From Fimbriimonadaceae bacterium (GTDB lineage Bacteria; Armatimonadota; Fimbriimonadia; Fimbriimonadales; Fimbriimonadaceae): DNA of 64,000 nt. Within the stretch, counting starts at the first letter, position 1, and each line of letters starts with the position of its first letter. The notes below the pieces were generated by a model, which did not search any database, had not been told where the DNA came from, and saw only the letters and a list, made by a program, of their open reading frames with translations. Below are positions 7,928 to 17,674 of the stretch, in pieces. The position numbers and the translations under genes are program-made. The stretch lies in assembly GCA_019638775.1 (NCBI GenBank), contig JAHBTD010000001.1, forward strand, positions 1 to 64,000, read 5' to 3'.

Positions 7928-8178
7928 ATCCAATCTGTGTGCCATTTACAACTGGCGGCTCGGGAAGCTACGGAGGCGGAAGCTCTGGCGGAGGCTACGG
8001 TGCGCCCTCAGGAGGAGGGGGTTTGTACTACCCTGCTGGTGCGCCGGTCTGCTCCTCATGTTCTGCTTGCTGCACGACCGGAACTCCAGGCACTTTCGTC
8101 TCCCCTGGCGATTCTTCGCCGCCTCCTACAACATCACCATGTGGAAACCGACCCTGCTTCCAGTTCACATTCCCATAA
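7924..8178 (+). CDS. Small Gly/Ser-rich, Cys-containing protein
   Basis: The 84-residue product has no family I recognise. Residues 10-35 are mostly Gly, Ser and Tyr, followed by CSSCSACC and a Pro-rich C-terminal part with two further cysteines. No signal peptide is visible. The ATG overlaps the stop of the IscU-like gene by four bases (ATGA), and the Rhs gene starts 33 bp after its stop, so the three are probably one transcript. A role as a small partner or chaperone of the Rhs protein is only inferred from position. Confidence 0.55.
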   Translation: MNPICVPFTTGGSGSYGGGSSGGGYGAPSGGGGLYYPAGAPVCSSCSACCTTGTPGTFVSPGDSSPPPTTSPCGNRPCFQFTFP

Positions 8179-8211
8179 GACGGCCAGGCATAGAAACCGA
8201 GCGAGAAGATC

Positions 8212-11200
8212 ATGCTGAACATTCCTAACCCTCCCGGATATGCTCCAAGCGCCGATCGGCAAGGCTGCGACCGACCGACCGAACGAATGCATCCTCATTT
8301 CCCAATGCCAGATCCCCGGACAGGCGAGCTCAAGATAGATCCGGAGATCGAGCTGAAGGCCAAAAAGTTTAACCTTGCCGTCAGCCTGTACTACAGTTCG
8401 GCCAACTCCGACGCCAGCGAGTACGGCTCAGGCCGCTCAGCCTCCATTCGCACTTACATCACCAACACTGGCGGCGTGGCAACTCTGCGACGGGGAGACT
8501 TTAGTGAACAGTACTTCCAGCAGGTTGGAACTTCAGGAACAGTGACTACCTATGTCTCATCAGACAACACACGCAACGTCACGACGCTTAGCTACGACTC
8601 AGCCCCGGACGCTTACACTGAGTACTTCTCCGACGGCATGAAGATGGTTTACAAGCGTCATGTGATCGGCGGCTCGCGGTATGAGTTAGACTGCGTCGTT
8701 GATCCCGACGGCGTCACCCAGACCTACACCTACGGCTCCACGCCCGAGGCGGGCCTCATTAAGACGATTGTGGTACCTGGAGGAAAGACGGCGACGCTGA
8801 GCTATACGCCCGGACCCTCGACCGTTTCGCTGGTCAGCAGTATCGAAGACTGGGGAAGCCGCCGCTGGACGTTCCAGTACGACGCGGCTGGGTATCTCAC
8901 GACCTTTCAGACACCGCTGGGCTGCATCACCAAGTACGGCTACTCTTCTGCTGGAGCAGGACCTGGCGTCTCGATGATCCACACCATCGAGGATCCGCGC
9001 GGCTATGTGACGACGTACATGTACGACACGAGCAAGCGCACAGTCACGATGGCGGCAGGCTCGGCGGTCTGGTCCTACACCTACAACAACTTCCAGACGG
9101 TGGAGACCTGGCCCTCCGGCGCGGCAGTGACCTACAACTTTGCCCAGAATCTGGGCACGAACACGACGACCGTCAGGCCTGAAGGCTACACCGTTACCTA
9201 CACCTACAACACCAACAAGCTGATGACCAAGGCGCAGATTCCAAGCGGAACGGTGACGAGCATCAGCTATAACAGCCTCTGGCTGGTCGAGCTGTCCGAC
9301 GATCCCTTGGGCAACCGGACGACGTTCCAGTACGATGCCTTCGGCAACCTGACGACCTTGACGGACGCCTTGGGCAACGTGACGACGTTCGGCTACGATG
9401 GCTCGGGAACCACCCACCGCCGCATTCGTATGACTGATCCTTTGGGCCGTGTGATGAGCTACGCCTACGACGCCGACGGGCAGCCGCTAGCTGTCGCAGA
9501 CGGGCGAGGGCTCACCACCACGATGGCCTACGACGCCTATGGAAACGTGGCAAGCATCCTGTATTCCGACGGCGGGGTCGTCACCTACACATACGACTCG
9601 CTAAACCGCAGGCAGACGATGGTCGACCAGCTTGGGCGCACCACCACCTACGCCTACGACGCAGCCGACCACGTGATCGCGGTCACCAACCCGATGGGAG
9701 AGACGACCACCACGATCTACGACACCTGCCTGGTGCAGGCGGTGGTTGATCCACTGAACCACCGGACCAGCTTCACCTACGGACGATTCGACAAGATGAC
9801 TACCCAGAAGGACGCCCTCGGGTATGTCACCACCTACGGCTTCGACAATATGGGCTACCGCCAGACGGTCACCGACCCGCTGGGCAGAGTCAGCACGACG
9901 GTCTACAATGCCGCCAAGCAGGTGACGGCGAGCATCGATCCCCTTGGATACCAAACCACCTTCACCTACGACTCTTCCGGTCGGCAGGAGACGGTGAAGA
10001 ACGCTCGGGGGTACGTGACGACCAGCGTATACAACGCTCGCGACATGATTGCGACGGTGGATGCGCTTGGCAATCGTTGGACCTCGGTCTACGACAATGT
10101 CGGAAGACAGATAGAGAGCCAGACTCCACTGGGCTTTAGAAGCACGACAGTATCTGATGCGGTGGGGCAAGTGCAAGCGACTATTGACCCGCTGGGCAAC
10201 CGAACGACGTCTACATACGACAACGCAGGCAATAGGGAGACTGTCAAAGACGCTCTCGGCAATGTGACGACCAGCGTCTACTTCTCCACAAGCAACCGTC
10301 TGAACGCGACCATTGACGCCCTTGGGAACAGAACCACATTCGCCTACGATCTTGCCGGGGAGCAGACGGAAGTTCAGGACGCGAGAGGCAACCGAACGAC
10401 GTGGACTTACGATAACGCGGGACGGAGAACGACGTCTAAAGACGCAGTGGGAAGCGTAACGACCTACGGATACGACGCGGCGGGAAGGCAAATCTCGATG
10501 ACTGACGCTAGAGGCAACATCTGGAGGACCGGGTACGACGCGGTGAACCGGGCCGTGACGACGACGACTCCGCTCGGGTTCGTCTCAACCTCCGTCTACG
10601 ACGCCGCAGGGCAGCAAACGGAGAGCGTCAACCCGCTCGGCAACATCTGGACCACGGTCTACGACAACGGCGGGCGAACCCAGGCGATGGTCAATCCGCT
10701 GGGTTATCGAACCACATTCGCTTACGATGCGGTCGGAAACCAAACTGAGATATTGGACGCAAGAGGCAACCGAGTCACAACCGCTTACGACGCTCTGAAC
10801 AGAGCCCAGGCGGTGCAGGACCAGCTTGGCAGCCGCACGACCTACACTTTCGACAGCGACGGTCGAAACACTGTCATCAAGGACCCGCGAGACGGCCTGA
10901 TAACGATGACATACACAAGCCGCTCTGAACTGGAGTCCATCCGCGACCAATTGAACAATGCCACAACCTATACCTACGACGCAGTAGGACGAAGAGCCTC
11001 ACGCAAGTTCCCCAACGGAGACCTGACCACCTATTCCTACGATGCTGTGGGAAGTCCGACAACCACGCTCTACGCCGACGCGACGAGAGTGACGTTCGCC
11101 TACGACGCAGCCGGAAACCAGACGACGATGCAGGACAGCACCGGAACGACAACCTACGCCTATGACTCAGTGAACAGGCTGTTCGGCAAGACAGATCCCG

Positions 11201-11961
11201 GCTCGCTTGTGCAGACCTATGAATACGATGCCGCCGGAAACCGAACGAAACTGACCGATCCCGACGGCGGAGTCCGAACCTACGTGTACGACAATGACGG
11301 CAGGAATGCGCTCTTCCAAGACCCAGACGCCAAGCGGACAACTTTTTCTTACGACGCAGCAGGCAGGGAGACAACTGCGACCTACGATTCGGGCTTAGTG
11401 CGAAGAACGACATACGATGCGAACGACCAGATCGTCTCGATCATCGACCAGACGGGCGGCGGAGGCGTGCTTGCTCGATTCACCTTCAGCTACGATGAAG
11501 TCGGAAACCGCAAGGCGATCTTCGACTCCAACGGCGCTTCGACAACATTTTCCTATGACGCCAAGAACCGCCTGACGCAGGACGCGACCGTTGGAACTAA
11601 CGCGCACACGTACGACTATTCCTACGACTCCACCGACAACCGGCTGACATCCAGCGAAACCGGAGTCGTATCTACCTTCAGCTATGACGCGGCCAGCAGG
11701 CTCACCACAAGCACGAACGGAACGCTGGTGACGACCTACACGTTCAACGCCAACGGCAATCAAACCGTCGTTTCGGCTCAAGGCAGTTCGCCTGTGACTA
11801 TGGCCTACGACAAAGAGAACAGAATGACGGAATACGACGACAATGGAGCAATAACGACGTATACTTACAGCGGAGACGGCTTGAAGCGATCCGAGAAGGA
11901 CGGGTCAGGAACGACGACTCTGGTTTGGGACGGCAGCGACTATCTGCAGGGGAGAAGCTAA
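8212..11961 (+). CDS. RHS/YD-repeat protein, large N-terminal part
   Basis: The 1,249-residue product is built mainly of YD repeats (recurring xxYxYDxxGRxxxxxDxxG units, e.g. TYTYDSLNRRQTMVDQLG), which fold into the beta-cage that encloses the C-terminal tip in Rhs and teneurin-type proteins. The first 120 residues are a non-repeat N-terminal domain (PDPRTGELKIDPEIEL) without a clear signal peptide. The frame stops just before the Rhs core; the remaining core lies in the next frame and begins at an ATG that overlaps this stop by one base (TAATG). The split may be natural with coupled re-initiation, or a frameshift. DNA here is GC-rich and highly repetitive at the codon level. Confidence 0.92.
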   Translation: MLNIPNPPGYAPSADRQGCDRPTERMHPHFPMPDPRTGELKIDPEIELKAKKFNLAVSLYYSSANSDASEYGSGRSASIRTYITNTGGVATLRRGDFSEQYFQQVGTSGTVTTYVSSDNTRNVTTLSYDSAPDAYTEYFSDGMKMVYKRHVIGGSRYELDCVVDPDGVTQTYTYGSTPEAGLIKTIVVPGGKTATLSYTPGPSTVSLVSSIEDWGSRRWTFQYDAAGYLTTFQTPLGCITKYGYSSAGAGPGVSMIHTIEDPRGYVTTYMYDTSKRTVTMAAGSAVWSYTYNNFQTVETWPSGAAVTYNFAQNLGTNTTTVRPEGYTVTYTYNTNKLMTKAQIPSGTVTSISYNSLWLVELSDDPLGNRTTFQYDAFGNLTTLTDALGNVTTFGYDGSGTTHRRIRMTDPLGRVMSYAYDADGQPLAVADGRGLTTTMAYDAYGNVASILYSDGGVVTYTYDSLNRRQTMVDQLGRTTTYAYDAADHVIAVTNPMGETTTTIYDTCLVQAVVDPLNHRTSFTYGRFDKMTTQKDALGYVTTYGFDNMGYRQTVTDPLGRVSTTVYNAAKQVTASIDPLGYQTTFTYDSSGRQETVKNARGYVTTSVYNARDMIATVDALGNRWTSVYDNVGRQIESQTPLGFRSTTVSDAVGQVQATIDPLGNRTTSTYDNAGNRETVKDALGNVTTSVYFSTSNRLNATIDALGNRTTFAYDLAGEQTEVQDARGNRTTWTYDNAGRRTTSKDAVGSVTTYGYDAAGRQISMTDARGNIWRTGYDAVNRAVTTTTPLGFVSTSVYDAAGQQTESVNPLGNIWTTVYDNGGRTQAMVNPLGYRTTFAYDAVGNQTEILDARGNRVTTAYDALNRAQAVQDQLGSRTTYTFDSDGRNTVIKDPRDGLITMTYTSRSELESIRDQLNNATTYTYDAVGRRASRKFPNGDLTTYSYDAVGSPTTTLYADATRVTFAYDAAGNQTTMQDSTGTTTYAYDSVNRLFGKTDPGSLVQTYEYDAAGNRTKLTDPDGGVRTYVYDNDGRNALFQDPDAKRTTFSYDAAGRETTATYDSGLVRRTTYDANDQIVSIIDQTGGGGVLARFTFSYDEVGNRKAIFDSNGASTTFSYDAKNRLTQDATVGTNAHTYDYSYDSTDNRLTSSETGVVSTFSYDAASRLTTSTNGTLVTTYTFNANGNQTVVSAQGSSPVTMAYDKENRMTEYDDNGAITTYTYSGDGLKRSEKDGSGTTTLVWDGSDYLQGRS

Positions 11962-12908
11962 TGCCTGTAACGAACTATTACACAGCAAACGGAAGATTGA
12001 TCGGCGAAGCGACAGCTGGAGACCGAACGGACTACCTGACGGACGCGCTCGGTAGCGTCACAGCTATTGTGGATCAGAGTCAGGCGGTTCAGAATACTTA
12101 CAGGTTCAAGCCGTATGGGGAGCTTCTGAACAAAACGGGAGCCGCCGCCGATCCTATGTTCTTATGGGTTGGCAACCTCGGGTACCTATTCACTGCACTC
12201 GCTATCGCTTCTCATTATGTTCGTTACCGACATTATAGCGATGTAACGGCGACGTGGATTACAAAAGATCCTGTCTGGCCGGATACTCATACCTACGGAT
12301 ACGCAAATGCTATCCCTGTCACAGTGTTTGATTATTGGGGGTTGTCTCCATGCCAAGTCCAAGATCGGTATAAGGATAATGATTGCTCAAAAGACAAGTC
12401 GCTCATGGGGGCGTGCATCGCGATGATTTGTTCATTCGGCACAGTAAAAGAAATGTACGATGATTTAGATGCGGGTATCGGAGCAGTAGATAAAGGACTT
12501 AAAGACAAGTATAAGTATCTTAAGGGTATCATAGGAAAGAAGTACTCGCCTGTCGAGTGTTGCCGAGATGCGCATGGTAAGCCAGTAGGACCGCGTTTAA
12601 AATGCGGGATCATAATTAAGATAGCATTTCCACCAGTTGTGATCCCTTATTGCAAAATCATTCCGCCTACATTTGCATGGATTGCGCAACAGATATGTAA
12701 GTCAATTATTGATAGCAAGCATGGAAACTGCTTTTTCGTCTGTCATTCGCGTAGCAATCAAGAATGCCTTAGCAATTGCTACTACATGTCCGGAGTGTTA
12801 AGGGAGGACTGCATACGTGAATGTAATGCCGCGACTTATACGGATGACGGCTGGGTGGAGGATACTGTTTGTAATTGTCGTCGCCAGGGCTTGAATCAAA
12901 GAGCATAA
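11961..12908 (+). CDS. RHS core and Cys-rich C-terminal tip
   Basis: The product is 315 residues. Residues 1-128 continue the Rhs core: YLTDALGSVTAI, RFKPYGE, HYVRYRHYSDVTATW, ITKDPVWP and YGYANAIPVTVFDYWGL, the last matching the usual DPxGL hinge. After it comes a tip of about 187 residues with about 20 cysteines and a hydrophobic middle, unlike any toxin domain I recognise. Base composition becomes markedly AT-richer at about 12,350, exactly where the tip begins, as expected for an exchanged polymorphic-toxin tip. Start choice: ATG overlapping the upstream TAA. A TTG at 11925 in the same frame would also work. Confidence 0.85.
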   Translation: MPVTNYYTANGRLIGEATAGDRTDYLTDALGSVTAIVDQSQAVQNTYRFKPYGELLNKTGAAADPMFLWVGNLGYLFTALAIASHYVRYRHYSDVTATWITKDPVWPDTHTYGYANAIPVTVFDYWGLSPCQVQDRYKDNDCSKDKSLMGACIAMICSFGTVKEMYDDLDAGIGAVDKGLKDKYKYLKGIIGKKYSPVECCRDAHGKPVGPRLKCGIIIKIAFPPVVIPYCKIIPPTFAWIAQQICKSIIDSKHGNCFFVCHSRSNQECLSNCYYMSGVLREDCIRECNAATYTDDGWVEDTVCNCRRQGLNQRA

Positions 12909-12914
12909 ATAATC

Positions 12915-13523
12915 ATGAAGGTCTACTTAGCTTCAATCACAATAGTTTCACTTTTCAGCATGATGATAGCAATAGGATGCCGTTCTTCTGGTCAAGAGTA
13001 CCGCTCATTGTTCGCAGAGTACTCTGCGCGATCTCGTAAGTTTTTCGAGCATGCTGAAGATGGCCCGTCGGCTTCTGAGCTTGATGCATATCGGAAGAAG
13101 CTATCTACAGAACCTGATCTTTCATTTTTGAGCCAGCAACTAACTGATACAGGCGATGTGTTTGGCCAGTATGCTGCCCTATCGATATTAGCCCATATAG
13201 AGGATAGGGATAGTTTAATCGAGAAATGCAAAGCAGTTTCACTGAAGAGTGACATTACTTTTATTGAACTGTCTATAAGTATTCTTTGTCGACCCAATAA
13301 CGAACAAGACATAGAGTACGTGCTTTATATTATTGCATCAGATTCTCGGCCGAAGGCCATCATTGCAGGTATGAATGCAACTTCTTTGTACACGGATGAT
13401 GGTTTAAGGAAACGAATCTCAGAGACATTAAACCAAAGACTGAGTAGTCCTTCAGATAAGTGGGGCGACGTGGAACTGGATTCGATCTTGAAACGAGCAC
13501 GTTACTTGCGCTTATTGGAGTAG
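12915..13523 (+). CDS. Lipoprotein, candidate immunity protein for the Rhs tip
   Basis: The 202-residue product has an N-terminal hydrophobic signal (residues 3-21) ending in a lipobox IAIGC with Cys22. The mature part is all-helical with paired helices resembling HEAT-type repeats (FGQYAALSILAHIEDRDSL, FIELSISIL). It starts 6 bp after the Rhs tip and shares its AT-rich composition, so the two appear to have been acquired together. Membrane placement would suit protection against a tip that acts at the envelope. Function is inferred from context; no immunity family was recognised. Confidence 0.6.
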   Translation: MKVYLASITIVSLFSMMIAIGCRSSGQEYRSLFAEYSARSRKFFEHAEDGPSASELDAYRKKLSTEPDLSFLSQQLTDTGDVFGQYAALSILAHIEDRDSLIEKCKAVSLKSDITFIELSISILCRPNNEQDIEYVLYIIASDSRPKAIIAGMNATSLYTDDGLRKRISETLNQRLSSPSDKWGDVELDSILKRARYLRLLE

Positions 13524-13692
13524 GCAGTACATGAGTCTAAGCGCTAAGAAATTAGATTGATATACGCCCTATTTTATGATAGATTAGGCAGTATTTCGTG
13601 TGTCGTTTCATATGAACGTTTATTCTCTTGTCCCGCGGTAGGCAATGAGGGTAACTTGTTGCAAGTTAAGACTGACGAACTTGAATTACTTC

Positions 13693-16600
13693 TTATACTG
13701 GTTTTCTATTCTTGTGCATAGTTGACGTTGTGTCAGAGTGCTCCGGATCAAGAGCGTGCGCCTGCTCAAGCCACGCCCTTGCCTTTTCTAGATCCCCTGT
13801 CTCTTTCGCTAGAACACCGAGGAAGTACGCGCCTTCGGCCTCTCCAGCCTGCTGGAGGATATCCAGGTGCGGGATGGCAGCTTCGGCATGGCCTGCGTTC
13901 AGCAGATGCCTTGCCAGGACTTTCCTGACGCCCGTATTCTCCGGCTGCATATGGAGCACCGTGTGCCAATGCACCATCGGATCGAGCCCGGCATGCTCGG
14001 AGAGCCGTCCCACCATGTTCGCCCATGGCTCGACGAAGCCAAGATTCTTCACCGTCCAGTCCAGCATCTCTTTGGCAGTTGGGAGGTCGTCGTTCTCCAT
14101 CGCACAGTCGAATAGCGTCATCGCCAACTCCGGCTTGCCAGAGTCCTGCAACCCCATCTTCCAGTTATCCCGCGCCATGGCGTAGTTCTTCTTCGCCAGG
14201 TACGCAAGCGCCATGTTGTGCCTGGTCTTCCAGCTTAAGATCGCAGGATCGAGGCTGGTGAACACGCCGGAGATATCGGCCTCCAAGACCTTCTTGTAGA
14301 ACATGATCGCCCGGTCGTGCTTGCCTTCGGCATATGCCATCTGGGCCAGGTGGAACTGGATTTCTGGATCGGTTGGGAACTTGCTCAGACCTTCACTGAG
14401 CAGCCGCTGAGCTTCATCGTTTCGTTCCAGGATCCTTAAGGACGCCCCATAAAGCGCATACGCCTTGCGCACATGTGATTCTTCATCCCGTGAGTGTTCT
14501 AGACAGTTCTTGAACCACTCGACCGCCTCTTCATGCGCACCCGTGTAATGAGCCGTCATGCCAAGGTTGAATAGCACGAACGGATGATCCGGCCGCTCCG
14601 CAAGATCCAGCTTGAGCAGGTGTTCGTCCCGTTCCCGTTTCTTGGCTTGACCCGCCTCGCTTGTGTCGTAGCCCGAATGCAGAACGTAAGCGTTAAGCCG
14701 CGCAATCCGACCCCCGGCCTCAAACCCTCTATTGAGCCCTTCCCGGCGGAGCTCCGGCAGGATCTGTTCGTGAATCCGGCCTTCCCACGTTAGCCCCGGC
14801 CAATTGCGGAAGACTTTGACGTGATCGACCTGCGTACCAAAGCCCTTCTCCTCAACAAAGCGAACCGGAACAACGAAACCAATAACGTCCTCGGGTGCGT
14901 GATTGACCGCGCGGATAATCTCCTCTCCACACTCGAATGGGAGCGTGTCGTCTGCGTCCAGCCACATGATCCATTTGCCCGTGGCTCCCTGCATCGACTC
15001 GGTCCGGGCCAAAGCAAAACTGTCGGGCCATTCCGTCTGCCGAACGATCGCACCGCACTCTTTGGCTATTTCGACCGTGCTATCGGTAGAACCTGTGTCC
15101 AGGAATAGAATCTCTTTGAAGAAGGGCTTGGCGCTTTCCAGACAGTCGCGGATCACGCGCTCTTCGTTCTTAGCGATCATGCACAGCGAGATATCCGCCT
15201 TTTCAACGAGGTGCTCAATCGCCTCGCGGCGAATCTCAGGCTTTCTTTCAGGATTGAAAACGACCTTTTCCGGTCCAAGCCCACTGAGCGTCGAGGCAAA
15301 ACCGGACTCCAAGTCTTCCCGCCATTTGGCAATGTATTTGCGCTGGTTCTCTTCAAGGAGTCGGTGGATGTCGAGATCTGCATCCCTGGACTCCTGCATC
15401 CGCCGCATCGTCTTAGAACCTTCGTGATGCACGAACGCCTTGGCGGCAATGACCATCCGGTAACCAGCCCGGCGAATGCGGTAGCAAAGATCGTTGTCTT
15501 CGAAGAAGCCCAGGCCGAACCGGTCGTCGAACGCGCCGACCTCATCGATCACCCGCCGCCGCACCGCTAGGCAGAATCCTACGAGCATGTCGGTGTCGAT
15601 ATCCTCTCCCGACCACCTGGCGAAGTCTTCGGCGAAGAGATCGATAGTTTCGTGAGAGGTGTAGGTCGACGGGATACGCTGGAAATGCCCGCAGTTGTTG
15701 GAATACGGTCCAGCCGCGGCGATAGAGCCGCTGGCATTGAGTGATTCCAGGAGCTTCTCAAGCCCGGTTCTGGGGACTATCGTGTCGCTATTGAGGAAGA
15801 GCAGAATTTCTCCCTTGGAAGCCGAAATCCCTTGGTTGCAGGCTTTGGAAAAGCCAAGGTTTTCTTCATTGCGAATGAGGGTGACGCCCTTAGGGACGGT
15901 GATGGGCACGGCGCTGCCATTGTCGATCACCACAATCTCTGAATATAAGCCTTCACACTTGGTTAGGCTTTCAAGGCAACGGTCGAGATCGTACTGGCCG
16001 CCCCTTGCGGGGATAATGATGGAGACGGACGCCTTGGACTTCTTGGCGGTCTTAGGCTTAGGCTTTTCCTGAGGCACCGCGATGCCGAGATCGACGAAGA
16101 GCTGAGGCGGGTGAATGCGCTCGGCAAATCGGTAGGATTCGGGATGCGTGGGGTGAATGTTCTGCATAAGACGCTGATCTTCCCAACCCTTCCAGACACA
16201 CTCCCACCACCGGGGCACGATCTCATCACGATGGCTCCACCCCGTGATCTTTTTCCAAATCCGCTCATCCGTACCGGCGTAGCTTAGGTGGTGGACGATG
16301 CCATAGCTCTCGTTTAGGAAAAGCCCGCGCCCACCCTCATACTCGCGGATATGCACCTGACGGGCATTGCGCAGATCGATCATGATGCAGGGCGTAAACG
16401 GCTCGCGCGGACGAATAACATACTCCGGCGATTTCCAGTAGGTGTCCCAGCGAATATAGACACGGTCCGCCAGTTCTCCATCGGCGATCTGGATTAAGTG
16501 TTCAAGGAGCTGCTTCTCGATGATTTCGTCCGAATCGACGGTCAGAGCATGGGTGAAGCCTTGCTCCAATAGGTAGGCGTAAGCAGCTTGACGGTGCTCG

Positions 16601-16809
16601 TTCTCCTCTTTCCAATCCCCGACGATGACGGTCGCACCTTCGGCCTCCGCGATCCTGACGCTTTCCTCCCAATTGCCAACGGTTCCGTTCCATCCGGTTT
16701 TACTGGCAAAAACGAATCTGGGCAAGCTCGCCAGGTTTCTTAGAACCGGAGCGAGGTAAGTGTGATCGTCGTGAATGACGATCGAGGCGCAAAGTTTCGC
16801 TTTCTGCAT
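13693..16809 (-). CDS. Three-domain GT2 glycosyltransferase with TPR tail
   Basis: The 1,038-residue product has three GT-A family 2 modules in series: residues about 3-230 (SIVIHDDH, VDSDEII), 265-480 (VSIIIPARGG, LNSDT, FFEDNDLCYRIRRAG) and 545-760 (ISLCMIAKNEE, LDTGSTDST, WLDADDT). TPR helices follow to about 1,020. Each module transfers an activated sugar to an acceptor; TPRs likely hold the protein substrate or partner. Middle-module sequence is the rhamnosyl/chain-extending type, and the third plus TPR resembles protein-glycosylation enzymes. ATG at 16809 is chosen because it lies 22 bp after the upstream gene and conserved sequence starts there; the longer frame to 16890 would overlap that gene by 59 bp. 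It is last in a four-gene minus-strand operon. Confidence 0.88.
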   Translation of the reverse strand: MQKAKLCASIVIHDDHTYLAPVLRNLASLPRFVFASKTGWNGTVGNWEESVRIAEAEGATVIVGDWKEENEHRQAAYAYLLEQGFTHALTVDSDEIIEKQLLEHLIQIADGELADRVYIRWDTYWKSPEYVIRPREPFTPCIMIDLRNARQVHIREYEGGRGLFLNESYGIVHHLSYAGTDERIWKKITGWSHRDEIVPRWWECVWKGWEDQRLMQNIHPTHPESYRFAERIHPPQLFVDLGIAVPQEKPKPKTAKKSKASVSIIIPARGGQYDLDRCLESLTKCEGLYSEIVVIDNGSAVPITVPKGVTLIRNEENLGFSKACNQGISASKGEILLFLNSDTIVPRTGLEKLLESLNASGSIAAAGPYSNNCGHFQRIPSTYTSHETIDLFAEDFARWSGEDIDTDMLVGFCLAVRRRVIDEVGAFDDRFGLGFFEDNDLCYRIRRAGYRMVIAAKAFVHHEGSKTMRRMQESRDADLDIHRLLEENQRKYIAKWREDLESGFASTLSGLGPEKVVFNPERKPEIRREAIEHLVEKADISLCMIAKNEERVIRDCLESAKPFFKEILFLDTGSTDSTVEIAKECGAIVRQTEWPDSFALARTESMQGATGKWIMWLDADDTLPFECGEEIIRAVNHAPEDVIGFVVPVRFVEEKGFGTQVDHVKVFRNWPGLTWEGRIHEQILPELRREGLNRGFEAGGRIARLNAYVLHSGYDTSEAGQAKKRERDEHLLKLDLAERPDHPFVLFNLGMTAHYTGAHEEAVEWFKNCLEHSRDEESHVRKAYALYGASLRILERNDEAQRLLSEGLSKFPTDPEIQFHLAQMAYAEGKHDRAIMFYKKVLEADISGVFTSLDPAILSWKTRHNMALAYLAKKNYAMARDNWKMGLQDSGKPELAMTLFDCAMENDDLPTAKEMLDWTVKNLGFVEPWANMVGRLSEHAGLDPMVHWHTVLHMQPENTGVRKVLARHLLNAGHAEAAIPHLDILQQAGEAEGAYFLGVLAKETGDLEKARAWLEQAHALDPEHSDTTSTMHKNRKPV

Positions 16810-16831
16810 GATGGGTTCCCCAATAAGCGGG

Positions 16832-17674
16832 CTAATTTGCCGCCACCCCCGCTTGTTCATTGACCTGGCTGTCTTGTATCTGATTTTCAAAAGGCCAGGC
16901 AGAAAAAATCCGTTGATGCTCAGGACGGAGGCTCAAGTCTTCACTGATCTTCGCGTAGCGAAGGCGCATCTCTTCCAGTTCCTCCCGCTCAAGCATGTGC
17001 TGGCTGCCCCAGCCAATCTTCTTATCTTCGTCCGAGAGTTGTCCCTTTATTTGGAGCTTGCGGGCAAGGAATTGCTCGTTCCAAGGGCTGTAGCCGCACC
17101 AAAGAATGAGAGCTCCCGGAGGGTGCCATACGTGCGGATGACCAGAGTTATGTCGCCCGAAGGTGTAGGCTCCGTCGGGAAAGCGGTGGAAAAACCGGCT
17201 GCGCATCATCACGGTCTGAGGCCCCATGCGCTCGTCTTCGAAAAAGCCATGATGTCGCTGAGCGACTAAAGGCCGCACGGGGTCGGGTTCAGCGTAGGTA
17301 TCGGGCGGGTCAACCAGCACCACTCCCCGAATGCCGAACATTCCACGTCCATCCATCTCAAGGAAAGCACGGAACATCTCGAAGTCGCGGCAACAGAAAA
17401 ACTCGGTGATGTTGATCGAGAGCTTCCAGCCCTCAAACCTGCGCTCAACTTCCATGACTTCCAGATCGATAGTCTCGGCGCTGAACACATCGCTTTGCCT
17501 CGGGACGACTTCCCAACCGGGAGCCAGTTCACGGACGATTTCGGTAGACCGGTCGGTCGAATGAGAGTCGATGATGACGCCATGGTCAAACAGCGGATAA
17601 TGGTGCTTCAGCCACCAGGGAAGCAGGTACTCCTCATTGAAGCATTGGGCTATGACAACGGCTGGTTCTGGCAA
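16832..17674 (-). CDS. Glycosyltransferase family 2-like protein
   Basis: The 280-residue product begins VVIAQCFNEEYLLPWWLKHHY and continues VIIDSHSTDRSTEIV, the start of the GT-A fold in the GT2/GT92-like group that transfers single sugars. GVVLVDPPDTY may hold a metal or nucleotide contact in place of the classical DxD. There is no membrane segment. Its start overlaps the end of the methyltransferase gene by 25 bp, and the three-module glycosyltransferase follows 22 bp after its stop. Donor and acceptor cannot be told from sequence. Confidence 0.8.
   Translation of the reverse strand: MPEPAVVIAQCFNEEYLLPWWLKHHYPLFDHGVIIDSHSTDRSTEIVRELAPGWEVVPRQSDVFSAETIDLEVMEVERRFEGWKLSINITEFFCCRDFEMFRAFLEMDGRGMFGIRGVVLVDPPDTYAEPDPVRPLVAQRHHGFFEDERMGPQTVMMRSRFFHRFPDGAYTFGRHNSGHPHVWHPPGALILWCGYSPWNEQFLARKLQIKGQLSDEDKKIGWGSQHMLEREELEEMRLRYAKISEDLSLRPEHQRIFSAWPFENQIQDSQVNEQAGVAAN

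Noticed and set aside
8686-11781. Long minus-strand open frames opposite the Rhs gene
   Set aside because: They mirror the YD repeat and GC-rich codon use of the plus-strand gene; no domain, no ribosome sites.
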